Assembly (NCBI GenBank): GCA_025594325.1
Contig: JANHCV010000011.1
Location: 1,426,001-1,490,000, forward strand
Origin: Blastocladiella emersonii ATCC 22665
Lineage: Eukaryota > Blastocladiomycota > Blastocladiomycetes > Blastocladiales > Blastocladiaceae
Direction: 5' to 3'
DNA: 64,000 nt
The notes below the pieces were generated by a model that worked only from the letters and a program-made list of their open reading frames with translations, searched no databases and was not told the DNA's origin. This document shows positions 55,749 to 64,000 of the stretch, piece after piece (positions within the stretch are counted from its first letter, which is position 1; each line of letters begins with the position of its first letter). Made by a program: the position numbers and the translations under genes.

Positions 55749-55775
55749 CGACGCGTCGCGTGTTGTGTGGCGGCG
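55749..55775 (+). promoter_or_regulatory. Composite GCGACGCGTCGCGTGTTG element
   Basis: Palindromic core CGCGACGCGTCGCG followed by TGTTGTGTGGCGGCGC, 150 nt before the SDR-B ATG. The right arm resembles those at 52855 and 59847. Confidence 0.55.
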
Positions 55776-55883
55776 CAGGTGGCGGCGCCGATTTCACGCA
55801 CGCCGCGGCTGAACATGATCGTCCGCTGCGACGGTATCTCTCTCCATTTCCTCAGCGCACGCATCCCTCGGATCGCTCTGAAA

Positions 55884-55895
55884 CTCGCTGCAACA
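55884..55895 (+). promoter_or_regulatory. CTCGCTGCAACA start-site element (SDR-B)
   Basis: Partial version of the element (5' half only), ending a few bases before the ATG at 55901. Confidence 0.4.
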
Positions 55896-55900
55896 GCATT

Positions 55901-56925
55901 ATGAAGCTATACCCGAGCTACCTGATTACGGGCGCGTCGAGCGGCATCGGGCGCGCCCTCGCCCTCGAGCTGGCGCAGCGCGCGGCCAAGCTACGCGCCC
56001 CGCTCGCGCTCGCCCTCACGGCGCGGCGCGTCCCCGTCCTCGAGGAGGTCAAGCGCGACGTCCTCGCCGTGTACCCCGAGGCGCGCGTTCACGTCCAGCG
56101 GCTCGACGTGACCTTGTCGTTTGAGACGATTCGCGCTGCGTACGAGGCGTGCCACGCAGCTCTCGGCGGTGTCAGCGGCATCCACTGCTTTGTCATCAAC
56201 GCCGGCATCTCGGGCCGCCCGCGCGCCGTCGGGTCGGACGAGATCGAGTTTGACGCGGACCGCCAGGTGGCCATGACCAACTGTACGTTCGGCGAGCGAT
56301 GACGATGTCGCGGAGCGAAGCACTGACCAGCAGCGCTCGCGTCCAGTCGTGGCGGCCATTACCTGCATCGATGCGGCCGTGCGGTACATTCGCGACCACG
56401 GCGTGCACCAGACCCGCGAGCAGGCGCACGTCGTCGGCATCTCGTCGCTCGCGGGCCAGATGCCGCTGCCGTTCAACGCCGTGTACAGCGCGACCAAGGG
56501 TGCGCTGTCGCTCACTCTACGCAGGCCAGCTAGCGTGCGCTCTGACACTGCGCCAACTCCCTGCTGTAGCCGGGCTCGACCAGTACCTGCGGTCGCTCCG
56601 CGTCGAGACGCGCGGCGAGGGCATCCACGTCTCGACGCTGCAGCCCGGGTTCGTCGACACGCCCATCAACGACTGGATGCTGTCGCGGCCCATGGTGTGC
56701 ACGGCGGCGCACTGCGCCGTGGCCATTGCCGACCGCATCGCGGCGCGCACTGCCGAGGCGGCCGTGCCGTGGTGGCCGTGGGCGATCCTCAAGCGGCTCG
56801 CGCCCTTCATTCCCGACTTTGTGCTGCTCAAGAACGCCAAGGACATGCTGGCCGAGACCAAGGCGCACCCGGGCAGCGTCGGCGGCGGCGGTGTGGGCGG
56901 TGTGGGCGGGTCCAAGGCGGACTAG
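55901..56925 (+). CDS. Short-chain dehydrogenase B (three exons)
   Basis: Exons 55901-56282, 56347-56499, 56570-56925; about 296 residues. TGASSGIGRALALELAQRAA cofactor loop, INAGISG, catalytic Ser in GISSLAGQ, YSATK, and the PGFVDTPI loop after the sixth strand. Closely related to SDR-A at 51684: the middle exon is 153 nt in both and its two flanking introns are at the same codons and phases. The tail is Gly-rich (GGGGVGGVGG) instead of the hydrophobic anchor of SDR-A. The substrate is unknown. Confidence 0.88.
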
Positions 56926-57188
56926 ATGCACAACGCGTAAGCCTGAAGAAGGTCATTTTGATCAGCCTCGCCGGCATTCGCGGTCAGTCAGATCAGAGTG
57001 TGCACGAGGCGGGGATCGGTGGTCGCACGCGTGGAGCGGGGCGCGAGGCGGGGCAGGGCACTGGCCAGGGCACCGCTTTTTCGCGACGCGAGCCGCGAGC
57101 GGAAGCGGACCGCGCCTGTCGCCGACCGCTCCCCCGCTATCCCCCCCCTCCCGCCCCCTCTTTCGACGCCCCGCGCCGCACGCCCACT

Positions 57189-57200
57189 CGCTGCAACGCG
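57189..57200 (+). promoter_or_regulatory. CGCTGCAACGCG start-site element (PAS gene)
   Basis: Shares CGCTGCAACG with the other sites, 13 nt before the ATG. Confidence 0.4.
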
Positions 57201-57212
57201 CCACACTCTGCC

Positions 57213-59459
57213 ATGGAAGCTTCGTTCATATCGTTCCACGACCTGTCGCCCGAGGGCCGCTACCAGTACGCGTCGCCGTCCATCACGGCGCTGCTCGGCT
57301 ACACGCCGCAGGAGGTGGTCGGCCACCCCGCCTACGACTACTTCCTCGACGAGGAGATCCCCGCCTGCCGCGCCCTGCACCAGCAGACCGTCGCCATGGA
57401 GAAGGTCGCCGTCATCGTCCACTGCCGCATGAAGCACAAGTTCGGCCACTACGTCAAGGTCTCGATTGTCTCCAACCTGTACGCCGCCTCGCTTCGCTGC
57501 GGCACGCTGAGCATCCGAGCTCACACGCGCGCGACTGTCTCACAGATCGTCAGGCTGCATCGTCTCGTCGACCTGTCTCGCGGACGACTCGGAGAAGCTT
57601 CGCGGTACGCCTCGCTTACCCGTTGCCCACGCGGTCCCCCCGGTCACGGCGGATGCTAACACCTCAGTCCGCCACCCGCAGCCCGCGAAATGACCTCGCA
57701 GGAGGTCCACGTCATCGAGGCCAACGGCTGCGTCGTCTCAAAGTCGTGGACCCGCCGCCGCGACGCGCCGCTCCCGCGCGCCTTCGAGGACGACGTCGCC
57801 TCCATCTCCGAGATCCGCGCCTGCCTCATCCTCGACCGCTTCACCGCCGACCTCGAGATCGCCTTCGCCACTACCAGCATCCAGGACGTGCTAGGCGGCT
57901 GCGTCACCCAGGCCTGGCTCCGCGGCCGCGCCCTCGTCGACCTCATCCACCCCAAGTGCCTCGACAACGTGCGCCGCGAGGTGGCTCGCGCCAAGTCGGT
58001 CGACGGCATCTGCCACATGCGCTTCTCAACCGTCGGCAGCGCCTACGACGGCGACGACCTCGACATTGAAATGGTCGTCATGTGCGCCGCCGACGGCCTC
58101 ATTGCCATTATTCGGCGGTGCACGCCGCAACTCGTCGTCGCACCACCGCCGTCCGCCGACCTGCCGCCCCATCTCGTTCGCGCACCCGACGCGAGCGCAT
58201 CGAGCTCGACTTCCAGCCTGACCCGCACCGCGCCTGCCGCAAACCCAACAGTTCCGCCGACTGCATGCACAACCTTGGGCGTCCCGACCTCGACCGTCAT
58301 CCCCCACCCCGCCTCTCCCACTCGAACATCGACTGCTCCCGCCCTCGCTCCAGCAGCCCCTCCGCTTTCGCCGCTTCCACCACCTCTGGAGCCGCCGCAG
58401 GTGCCGGGTCTGGGCCTCGTCATCCTCTCATCCAACGACGCCACCTACCTCGACTTTGCGCCAGTTCCGCACCCGTCCCTCCTCGGCAGCGGTTCGAGCG
58501 CCCTTATGGACGACGCGTCGGACGAGGGTGAGCCGGCGACCTCGTTCTACTCTCCAAGCGTCGCCGGCTCGTCCGCCGTCGCTGACAGCGAAGTTGACGG
58601 CGACGATCATCACGCTCTGTGGGCTCGCGGCGACCCGCGGTCGCTGAGCGAGGTCGCCGACAACGGCACCACGGCGGGCTCGGAACTCGCGTGGGCGGAC
58701 CACCATCGCGCTCACGACGACGAAGATGCGCCGCCTTACCCGTACCCCGAGGAGTCGGCCGACCTTCCACGTGTACCTCACGCGTACGCCGCGCAGCTTG
58801 ACCGCGGTCTCGAACACGATCCGCGCAACGTGTCTTCGTACTGCCCCGCTCCCGCACCCGTACCTGCTGCCGCTGCCACTGCCACTGCGACGCCGGCCGA
58901 GTACGACACGGACGGTCGCGAGTACTACCACCGATCTCGCCCGCGCCCTTGGGTCGCTCCCAACGATGCGCATCTCCGCGACTACCCGCTTCCTCCACCA
59001 CGGCCATCCGCCGCACTGCACGCGTCTCAGCAACCGCACCGCCATCGCTACGACACGCTCGCGCACGCGCACGCGTACGCGCGCGAGCGCGGCCTCGGTC
59101 CCGACCTCGATCACGATCGCGACCGGTACTACGCGTACTACCCGTCGCGCACCGGCCCGCCACCGCCACCGCAGCAACGCCAGGCACGGATCCAGCACCA
59201 CTACGCCTTTGTTACGCCCCCGACTCGCCTCGACCGGTGCATCGAGCTCCGGTTCCTTCCCCGCGGAAGCGCCGGGTCAGTGGCGGGCGACGCGATTCCA
59301 CTCCCCCCGCCACTTCCGCCTCCGCCGACCGCTGCACGCGGGGCAGACCCAGATCCCGCCAGCGGCGGCGCCATGGGTCGCGGTACTCCACGCCGCGCGC
59401 TCGCGTACGGTCTCGGATCATCGGTTGCGGGCACGGACGGGTCGGTTTCGGGTCGGTAA
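57213..59459 (+). CDS. Double-PAS signalling protein
   Basis: Exons 57213-57478, 57546-57604 (59 nt) and 57682-59459, about 700 residues. First PAS near the N-terminus: SFHDLSPEGRYQYASPSITA, LLGYTPQEVVGHPAYDYFLD, then HKFGHYVKVSIVSNLSSGCI. A second PAS-like domain follows at about 140-265 (CLILDRFTADLEIAFATTSI, VLGGCVTQAWLRGRALVDLI, then HP). The rest is low-complexity Pro/Ser/Asp/Tyr with no zinc finger, kinase or bHLH. The architecture resembles WC-2-type or other fungal PAS adaptors, but no flavin-binding NCRFLQ loop is present, so photosensing is not supported. It may be a protein-interaction module in light, redox or metabolic signalling. Confidence 0.75.
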
Positions 59460-59989
59460 TATCAAAAGTTGCTGCATCGATGGGATCGGAGTTCTTGATC
59501 ACGCGGGCTTTGCGAAGCGTCGAAGCAACAGGTGAGATCAGGACACGGTCGTCAAAGCTGAGCGCTTGGACCTGGCATCCGACCGACCGAGGCACTGCTC
59601 GCCGAGCAGCAAGCGTGCGCGGGAACGCGCGGGAGGATCGTGGGCACGCTGCATTCGAATGTGCAGTGATCCGATACTGGTGTCATTCAGGGAAGCTTCG
59701 GTTTTAGCACATGGACTCCCTCGTTGTCTCCAGCTGTCTCCCCGACACCCTCCCGCGACGACGCGTCGCGCATGCGGAGACACACGCGCGCGGCGTGAGA
59801 GACATTGGCGTGACCCAAAATCGAGTTTCCGACGCCACGTGGCGCGACGCGTCGCGTTTCGAGTTGGGGCGCGAGGGCCCGTCCGTCGAACGACGCCGTC
59901 GTCGGCTTCCCGCTCTCGCTCTCGCTCTCGCTCACTCTCCTCCTGTACCTTGTTCGAAACCGGCAAGGTGTTTGAGTGCCCTGGGCCTT
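59460..59989. other. Intergenic region with composite elements
   Basis: No intact gene. The minus strand at 59590-59465 reads as protein-like sequence (ALSFDDRVLISPVAS; ARVIKNSDPIDAATFDI) without a supported gene around it, perhaps a relic. ACGCGT cores are at 59761 and 59847. A CTCTCG-type repeat lies at 59912-59936. Confidence 0.45.
59819..59875 (+). promoter_or_regulatory. Composite element, copy of 1141-1188
   Basis: CCACGTGGCGCGACGCGTCG plus the right arm GTTTCGAGTTGGGGC. It shares a 21-base identity and similar flanks with the promoter of the intact pseudokinase gene, which shows that the duplicated segment included the promoter. Confidence 0.6.
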
Positions 59990-62124
59990 CTCGCCCCAGT
60001 CCGAGCTCGCCGACCGCAGCGACGTGAACGAGGGCAAGCTCTACGTCCCGCCTCCGTCGAGCGACGACGATTCGGGCGGCTCCAACAGCGAGTCGAGCGA
60101 CGACGGCTCGCGTCCGCGATTCTACCTCTACGGCTACCGGTGTCGCCTGCGCTCCAAGCACGGCCTCTCGGACAACAGCGGCCGCGGCGTGAGCTACGTC
60201 AGCGCGGATGAAGTCGGGTCCGACCGCGAGTACCCGGGCGACATGGACGACGTCTCGGTCTAAGACTCGGTCGACGACTCGGTTGACGAGGGCGAGTCGA
60301 ACGGTGCTCGTCGGTCAATCGTGCCCCGCCGTTGTGCGCATCTGCAGCAGGCCGACCCGACGCCATGGCCGTGGACAACTCGGGCACCGACGGTCTCGAA
60401 ATCGGCGACTCGGACGGCGGCAACCCCGACCTGTCCAACGTCTCCGCCTCGATGCTCGACGAGTTCGCCGAGGACTGGGAGCTGAACGGCAAGCAGGCGG
60501 TCTACGACATGGCCGGTGCCGCCACGAGCGCCGCGAACGCCGAGTACCTCCGCAAGACCAACGAGTACCTGTACACCCGCGACGCCATCGGCCAGGGCGC
60601 CCACGGTGCCGTGTACATGGCCGCCCCCAAGACGGCGTTCGGCAACACGCGCGTCGCCTACGCGTGCAAGATCATTGTCAAGAACCCGGACTCGGGCACC
60701 ACGGGCATCTTTGACCGCGAGATCAGCGTCATGCGGCGTGTCAACCAGGTACGTCTTCTGACTAGCCTCTCTGATCGCGACAGCGACCGCGGCTGCGACC
60801 ATGTCGTGCGCCGCCGTCGCAGACCTACGTTGCCGAACTCGCAACTCACACTCTCGCCTTCGCGCAGCCCAACCTCGTCAAGCTCCACAACTATGCAGAT
60901 TCGAGTATCAAGTCGTGTCTCTACATGGAGCTGTACGTCGTATCGATTCGCTCTCGCCGTGACCCTGGCTCATCCCGCCGCTGGTCATGTAGCGTCTTCG
61001 GCGGCAACCTGCTTGGGTGCCTGGACGAGAACGACTGGCGCATCTCCGAGCATCGCGCCCAGCACGTCACGCGGCAGCTGGTCGACGCGCTCGGGTACCT
61101 GCACTCGAACGATATCACGCACTGCAACGTCAAGCCCGAGAACGTGCTCGTCCGCGGCGGCGACAACGACGATCCGACCATGCCGTTCGTCCTCCTCACC
61201 AACTACGGGTTCGCCAAGAAGAGAATTGCCCAGAACCGCGACGCGCACTTTTTCGCGCGCTGGTGCGTAACACCTTTTCAGGCCCACCGGACCACGGTGG
61301 TCCTGAACTCGCTGGCCGAACTTCATCACTGACGACGGCACGCGTGAATGTAGTGGTACCGACACGTACATGGCCCCCGAGCTCCGGCTGCCAGAGCTGT
61401 GCGTGGAAGATGACCGCCGCAGCTCGGTTGACGCGTGGTCTCTTGGAATGGTGCTAGTTGACCTCCTCGGCGGGCTTTAGCTGCAACCGCTCACGAACCC
61501 CGTCAGGCAGCGATCCGCAAACGGATCGGCGACGGCGACTTCTCATTCACGGGCGAGCCTCGGCTACCTACCCACTGGGCAACGGTCCCGGCCCCGGCCA
61601 AGAACCTCATCGAGCGCATGCTCTTGCGTAGTGCAAACCAACGGTACGCCGTTCTCCTACTCACTATCGACTCGCGTGCGCGTGCTCACCACTGATTTCC
61701 CCGCTTCCATCGTTCTTTCTCCTGTCTCTGTAGTCCGACCATGGAGCCGTGCAAGGTCGACGCGTGGATCATGGCCGACCTCAGATGTGCTGGTCTCGCC
61801 GAGAACCTGTCCGGCGCACCCGTGCCCTCCACTTCCGCCGTCCCGATCCGCTCGCTTCTATCCCCCTCGTCCCCGACCACCGCTTTGGCCGCGAGCGCGA
61901 CGCTAGGCGGCGCCGCTAAGTTCGAGCGCTCGGCCGCGCTGTCAACAGTCTCGCTTTAAGCGGCGACGACAGAACACGCGTCGCTGGCTTCGGCGGCCGT
62001 GCCGGACGAGCGCAAGCGCAAGTTCGCCTCGGCGTTCGGGCACCAGTCGATGCCGCTGTCGGGCACGCACAAAGATGCTCGGACAAGTTCGCCCGTGCAC
62101 CGCCGGCGCGGGCCGGCGGTGTAA
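59990..62124 (+). pseudogene. Decayed paralog of the 1411-3701 pseudokinase gene
   Basis: Aligns with the gene at 1411 from the acidic N-terminal region through the basic end (FGHQSMPL) and the 3' flank. Introns are at the same positions (for example 60749, 60913, 61264). Lesions seen: no ATG at the start, TAA at 60261-60263, a frame change before 60365, TAG at 61478-61480 followed by an indel, and TAA at 61957-61959. The kinase core still reads GQGAHGAVYMA, VRRGG-type loops, HCNVKPENVL (HRD lost) and NYG for DFG, then CGTDTYMAPE. It may persist as a shorter product from ATG 60365 to the 61478 stop, but that would lack the end of the C-lobe. Confidence 0.8.
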
Positions 62125-62603
62125 GAAAGGGCCGCGCGGAAAAAGCTGACGAACTGGCCGGCGGCTGTGTGCTGTCCTGTTCATGATGACCAACGGGCGT
62201 GAGTTAGCTATACACTCTACCAATTTGCTACTACACCTTGGGACTACCTCACTGACCACAGCGACGTTCGGAGGCGACGTCCGGCGACGACGGCGACGTT
62301 CGGGGGCGGCCCGCACCGAGCCGAGCGATAGATCTGAAGGTCGCGCACCCAGCTGCTGCGGCGGGCGCGCCGCGCGAGGAAGAAACGATAGCCAGAAGCC
62401 GCGGACACATAAAGTACAAGCCGAGTTCGGTGCAGCGAGAGACGACGGGCCTGCTGCTAGTCCGCCGCAACGCCGACGGCGGGTGGCGGGTGGCGAGGCG
62501 GGTGGCGAGGCGTGCGGCTCGAGCTCCGACCGTCGTTCCGACATTGGGGGGAAGAAGAGGGTGCGTGCGAGCGGGAGCAGCAGCTCGGCACCAGCTCGGC
62601 AGC

Positions 62604-62626
62604 GACGACTCGACTCGACTCGACTC
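62604..62626 (+). repeat. (GACTC)n pentanucleotide repeat
   Basis: Four to five CGACT units in tandem. Confidence 0.8.
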
Positions 62627-63180
62627 GAGGTGCGCCGAGTTGGGGAGGGCAGGGCGAGCTGATTCGAAGCAGGGGTCCGCAGCGTCGAGGACGGGCGGTG
62701 GTCAAGGGCGATGACGCGCAAACGACACTCGAAGCGGTGCACGGCCGTGAGCGGAAACGTCGGTCGGCGCGACTGACGGGGGCAGCAGGTCAAGCCGGAC
62801 GCGGTGGAGCAGAGCAGGGCGACGCGCGCGTTGGGTTGCACACGGAGGAGTGGCGACGACCGAGGTCGACGGCGCGGACGTGCGCGTGCGAAGGCCGCCG
62901 AGCTCGCGGGCGATGGCAAACGCGCTGGCTGGTTGGCACGTAGAGCGTGGAGTGGTGGTGGTGGCGGCGGCGCATGCGACAGCACCCGCTCGGCCACATG
63001 CATACGGAACGAGGAGAGGACCACCAGCTGTGCTGCTGTTTGACGCCGACAGAAGGAGGTTGCTTGCTGCAGCGCTCAAGCGCGAGAGCGATGCCATGGG
63101 GCGAGCAGCCCGCGGAGCACGCTGCGGGCGAGGTTCATGCGATTCCATCAAGTTACAGTGCCACGTCGTGCCTTGCCTTG

Positions 63181-63206
63181 TGGACGTGGACATGGACATG
63201 GACGTG
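63181..63206 (+). repeat. GTGGACATGGAC hexamer-like repeat
   Basis: Four to five GGACRT units in tandem. Confidence 0.8.
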
Positions 63207-63853
63207 AGCGGGGTGCCTGACCGACCGACCGAGGCCGCGCCACGCCACGCCACGCGGTGGCCATGGCGCCGTGGCCGCCGCGCTGCGCGTCCTTGTCAGC
63301 TGATGGCGACTGACGCGTCGCGGGGCGCGCGGGCTTCGGGAGGGAGACGTGAGGAGGCCAGAGCCTTCTTCTTCTCTCTTCTCTACCGACTGCCGCCCCA
63401 TGCACCATGACCATGAAAGCCGATGCAACGTGATAACTTGGTGCAACATCACGCCGGACAGGCCCTGACGCGGATCGGCGCCGTCGTGAGGTGCCCAGCC
63501 GCATCTGCTGTACCGCCGCTACTACTGTACGACTGAGCTGAGCGTCAGTCGGACTGCTTTGTCAGCTATGCAGCTCGTCCGTCCCCGTCGTCCTTGTCGG
63601 GAACGCCGCCTTCCGCTTGCCGTGCTGCCCTACGTTAGTCGCATGCAAAGGTTTGCTTTGGCGGCGGGCCCCGCTAGCCAGCGTCCCTCGCTCGCTCGCC
63701 TCGTTCCGGTCCCCCTTTCGCCCCACGCCGCCGATCTGCACTGCCGAACCTCACCCGACCACCGCGACCGCTTCGTCGTCCTCGCCGGCCACCTGCTTGT
63801 CCCCCGCTGGCATGCATTCCCGAGCCGCACGACCTCCGTTCGAGCCGACCTAC

Positions 63854-63894
63854 ATGGACGCGCTCCCAGCCTCGGCAACTCCATGGCGGGCCAG
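63854..63894 (+). CDS. Possible first exon running off the window
   Basis: ATG at 63854 followed by 41 nt and a perfect GTGAGT donor at 63895, in a CT-rich leader context. The encoded start would be MDALPASATPWRA. The donor differs from the GTRCG type typical here, so support is weak. Confidence 0.2.
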
Positions 63895-64000
63895 GTGAGT
63901 CGTCGCCACACGCGCACGCACGAGCGGGGCCCGCGTTTGGTGTGCGCGCGAGGTGCGCGCGAGGTGCGCCGCCGCGAGCGGCTACCGCGGCATGGGTGCG

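Larger units (their letters stand above)
55460..55900. other. Divergent promoter: JmjC / SDR-B
   Basis: No gene. ACGCGT cores at 55553 (GAACGCGTCGCGTCGC) and 55751 (composite element). The SDR-B start-site element is at 55885. Confidence 0.5.
62125..63853. other. Gene-poor region
   Basis: The first ~150 bp are the duplicated 3' flank (matches 3733-3840). Beyond it are purine-rich simple sequences (GACTC repeats 62604-62626; GTGGACATGGAC repeats 63181-63206) and an ACGCGT core at 63313. Open frames are short and low-complexity. No gene supported. Confidence 0.5.

Noticed and set aside
57213-57480. White-collar-type LOV photoreceptor
   Set aside because: The first PAS lacks the flavin-binding Cys loop (NCRFLQ-like), so only a generic PAS call is justified.
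1-64000. CRISPR arrays, insertion sequences, rRNA genes or bacterial operons
   Set aside because: None seen; the intron-bearing genes show eukaryotic nuclear DNA.

Overview
The window is a gene-dense, GC-rich eukaryotic nuclear segment from a fungus. About 20 protein genes carry short spliceosomal introns (mostly 50-90 nt, branch site CTGAC/CTAAC, acceptor usually TAG). The gene set is fungal: Unc-104-type kinesin, AIP1, Ysh1/CPSF73, Cdt2, cactin, mitochondrial uL11m, FSH1-type hydrolase and RhoGEF. The very high GC, the donor consensus GTRCG and a polytopic TmcB/TmcC-like membrane protein (a class I associate with zoosporic fungi) suggest Blastocladiomycota (Allomyces/Catenaria/Blastocladiella-like). 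That assignment is inference; there is no rRNA or other decisive marker here. Intron boundaries below were worked out by hand from frame continuity, splice signals and family motifs.

Layout. 1-7.2 kb: an unrecognised ORF, an intact Chk/CAMK-like pseudokinase gene, and on the minus strand an F-box-like protein overlapping a truncated kinase C-lobe. 8.6-12.5 kb: two members (A, B) of a single-pass membrane protein family. 13.3-18.7 kb: kinesin-3. 18.9-20.3 kb (minus): family member C. 21.1-26.1 kb: AIP1 and, convergent to it, YSH1 with a 21-nt microexon. 26.3-28.0 kb: family member D. 28.6-33.2 kb: TmcB-like protein with a 10-nt microexon. 33.3-36.5 kb (minus): one 1063-codon ORF fusing uroporphyrinogen decarboxylase directly to hydroxymethylbilane synthase. 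37.2-42.4 kb: uL11m, Cdt2, FAD oxidoreductase and FSH1 hydrolase. 42.4-51.5 kb: BAR-like protein, RhoGEF and cactin. 51.7-59.5 kb: two paralogous short-chain dehydrogenases flanking a JmjC protein, then a double-PAS protein. 60-62.1 kb: a decayed copy of the first pseudokinase gene. 62.1-64 kb: no confident gene, possibly a first exon at the edge.

Best candidates for something undescribed. (1) The A/B/C/D family: four dispersed genes with a transmembrane helix interrupted by a phase-0 intron at the same place and an Arg/Lys stop-transfer cluster. Three tails share a cytoplasmic domain with a DxLQxLxDEWESLF-like motif and a terminal PGW block; the fourth tail carries four ELILPG-type repeats instead. 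(2) The linker-less UROD-HMBS fusion with a 392-residue N-terminal extension of unknown nature. (3) A composite promoter element built on ACGCGTCGCG followed by a T/G-rich arm, shared between unrelated genes and between the duplicated kinase loci. (4) A start-site element CGCTGCAACGTATCGA just upstream of many start codons.
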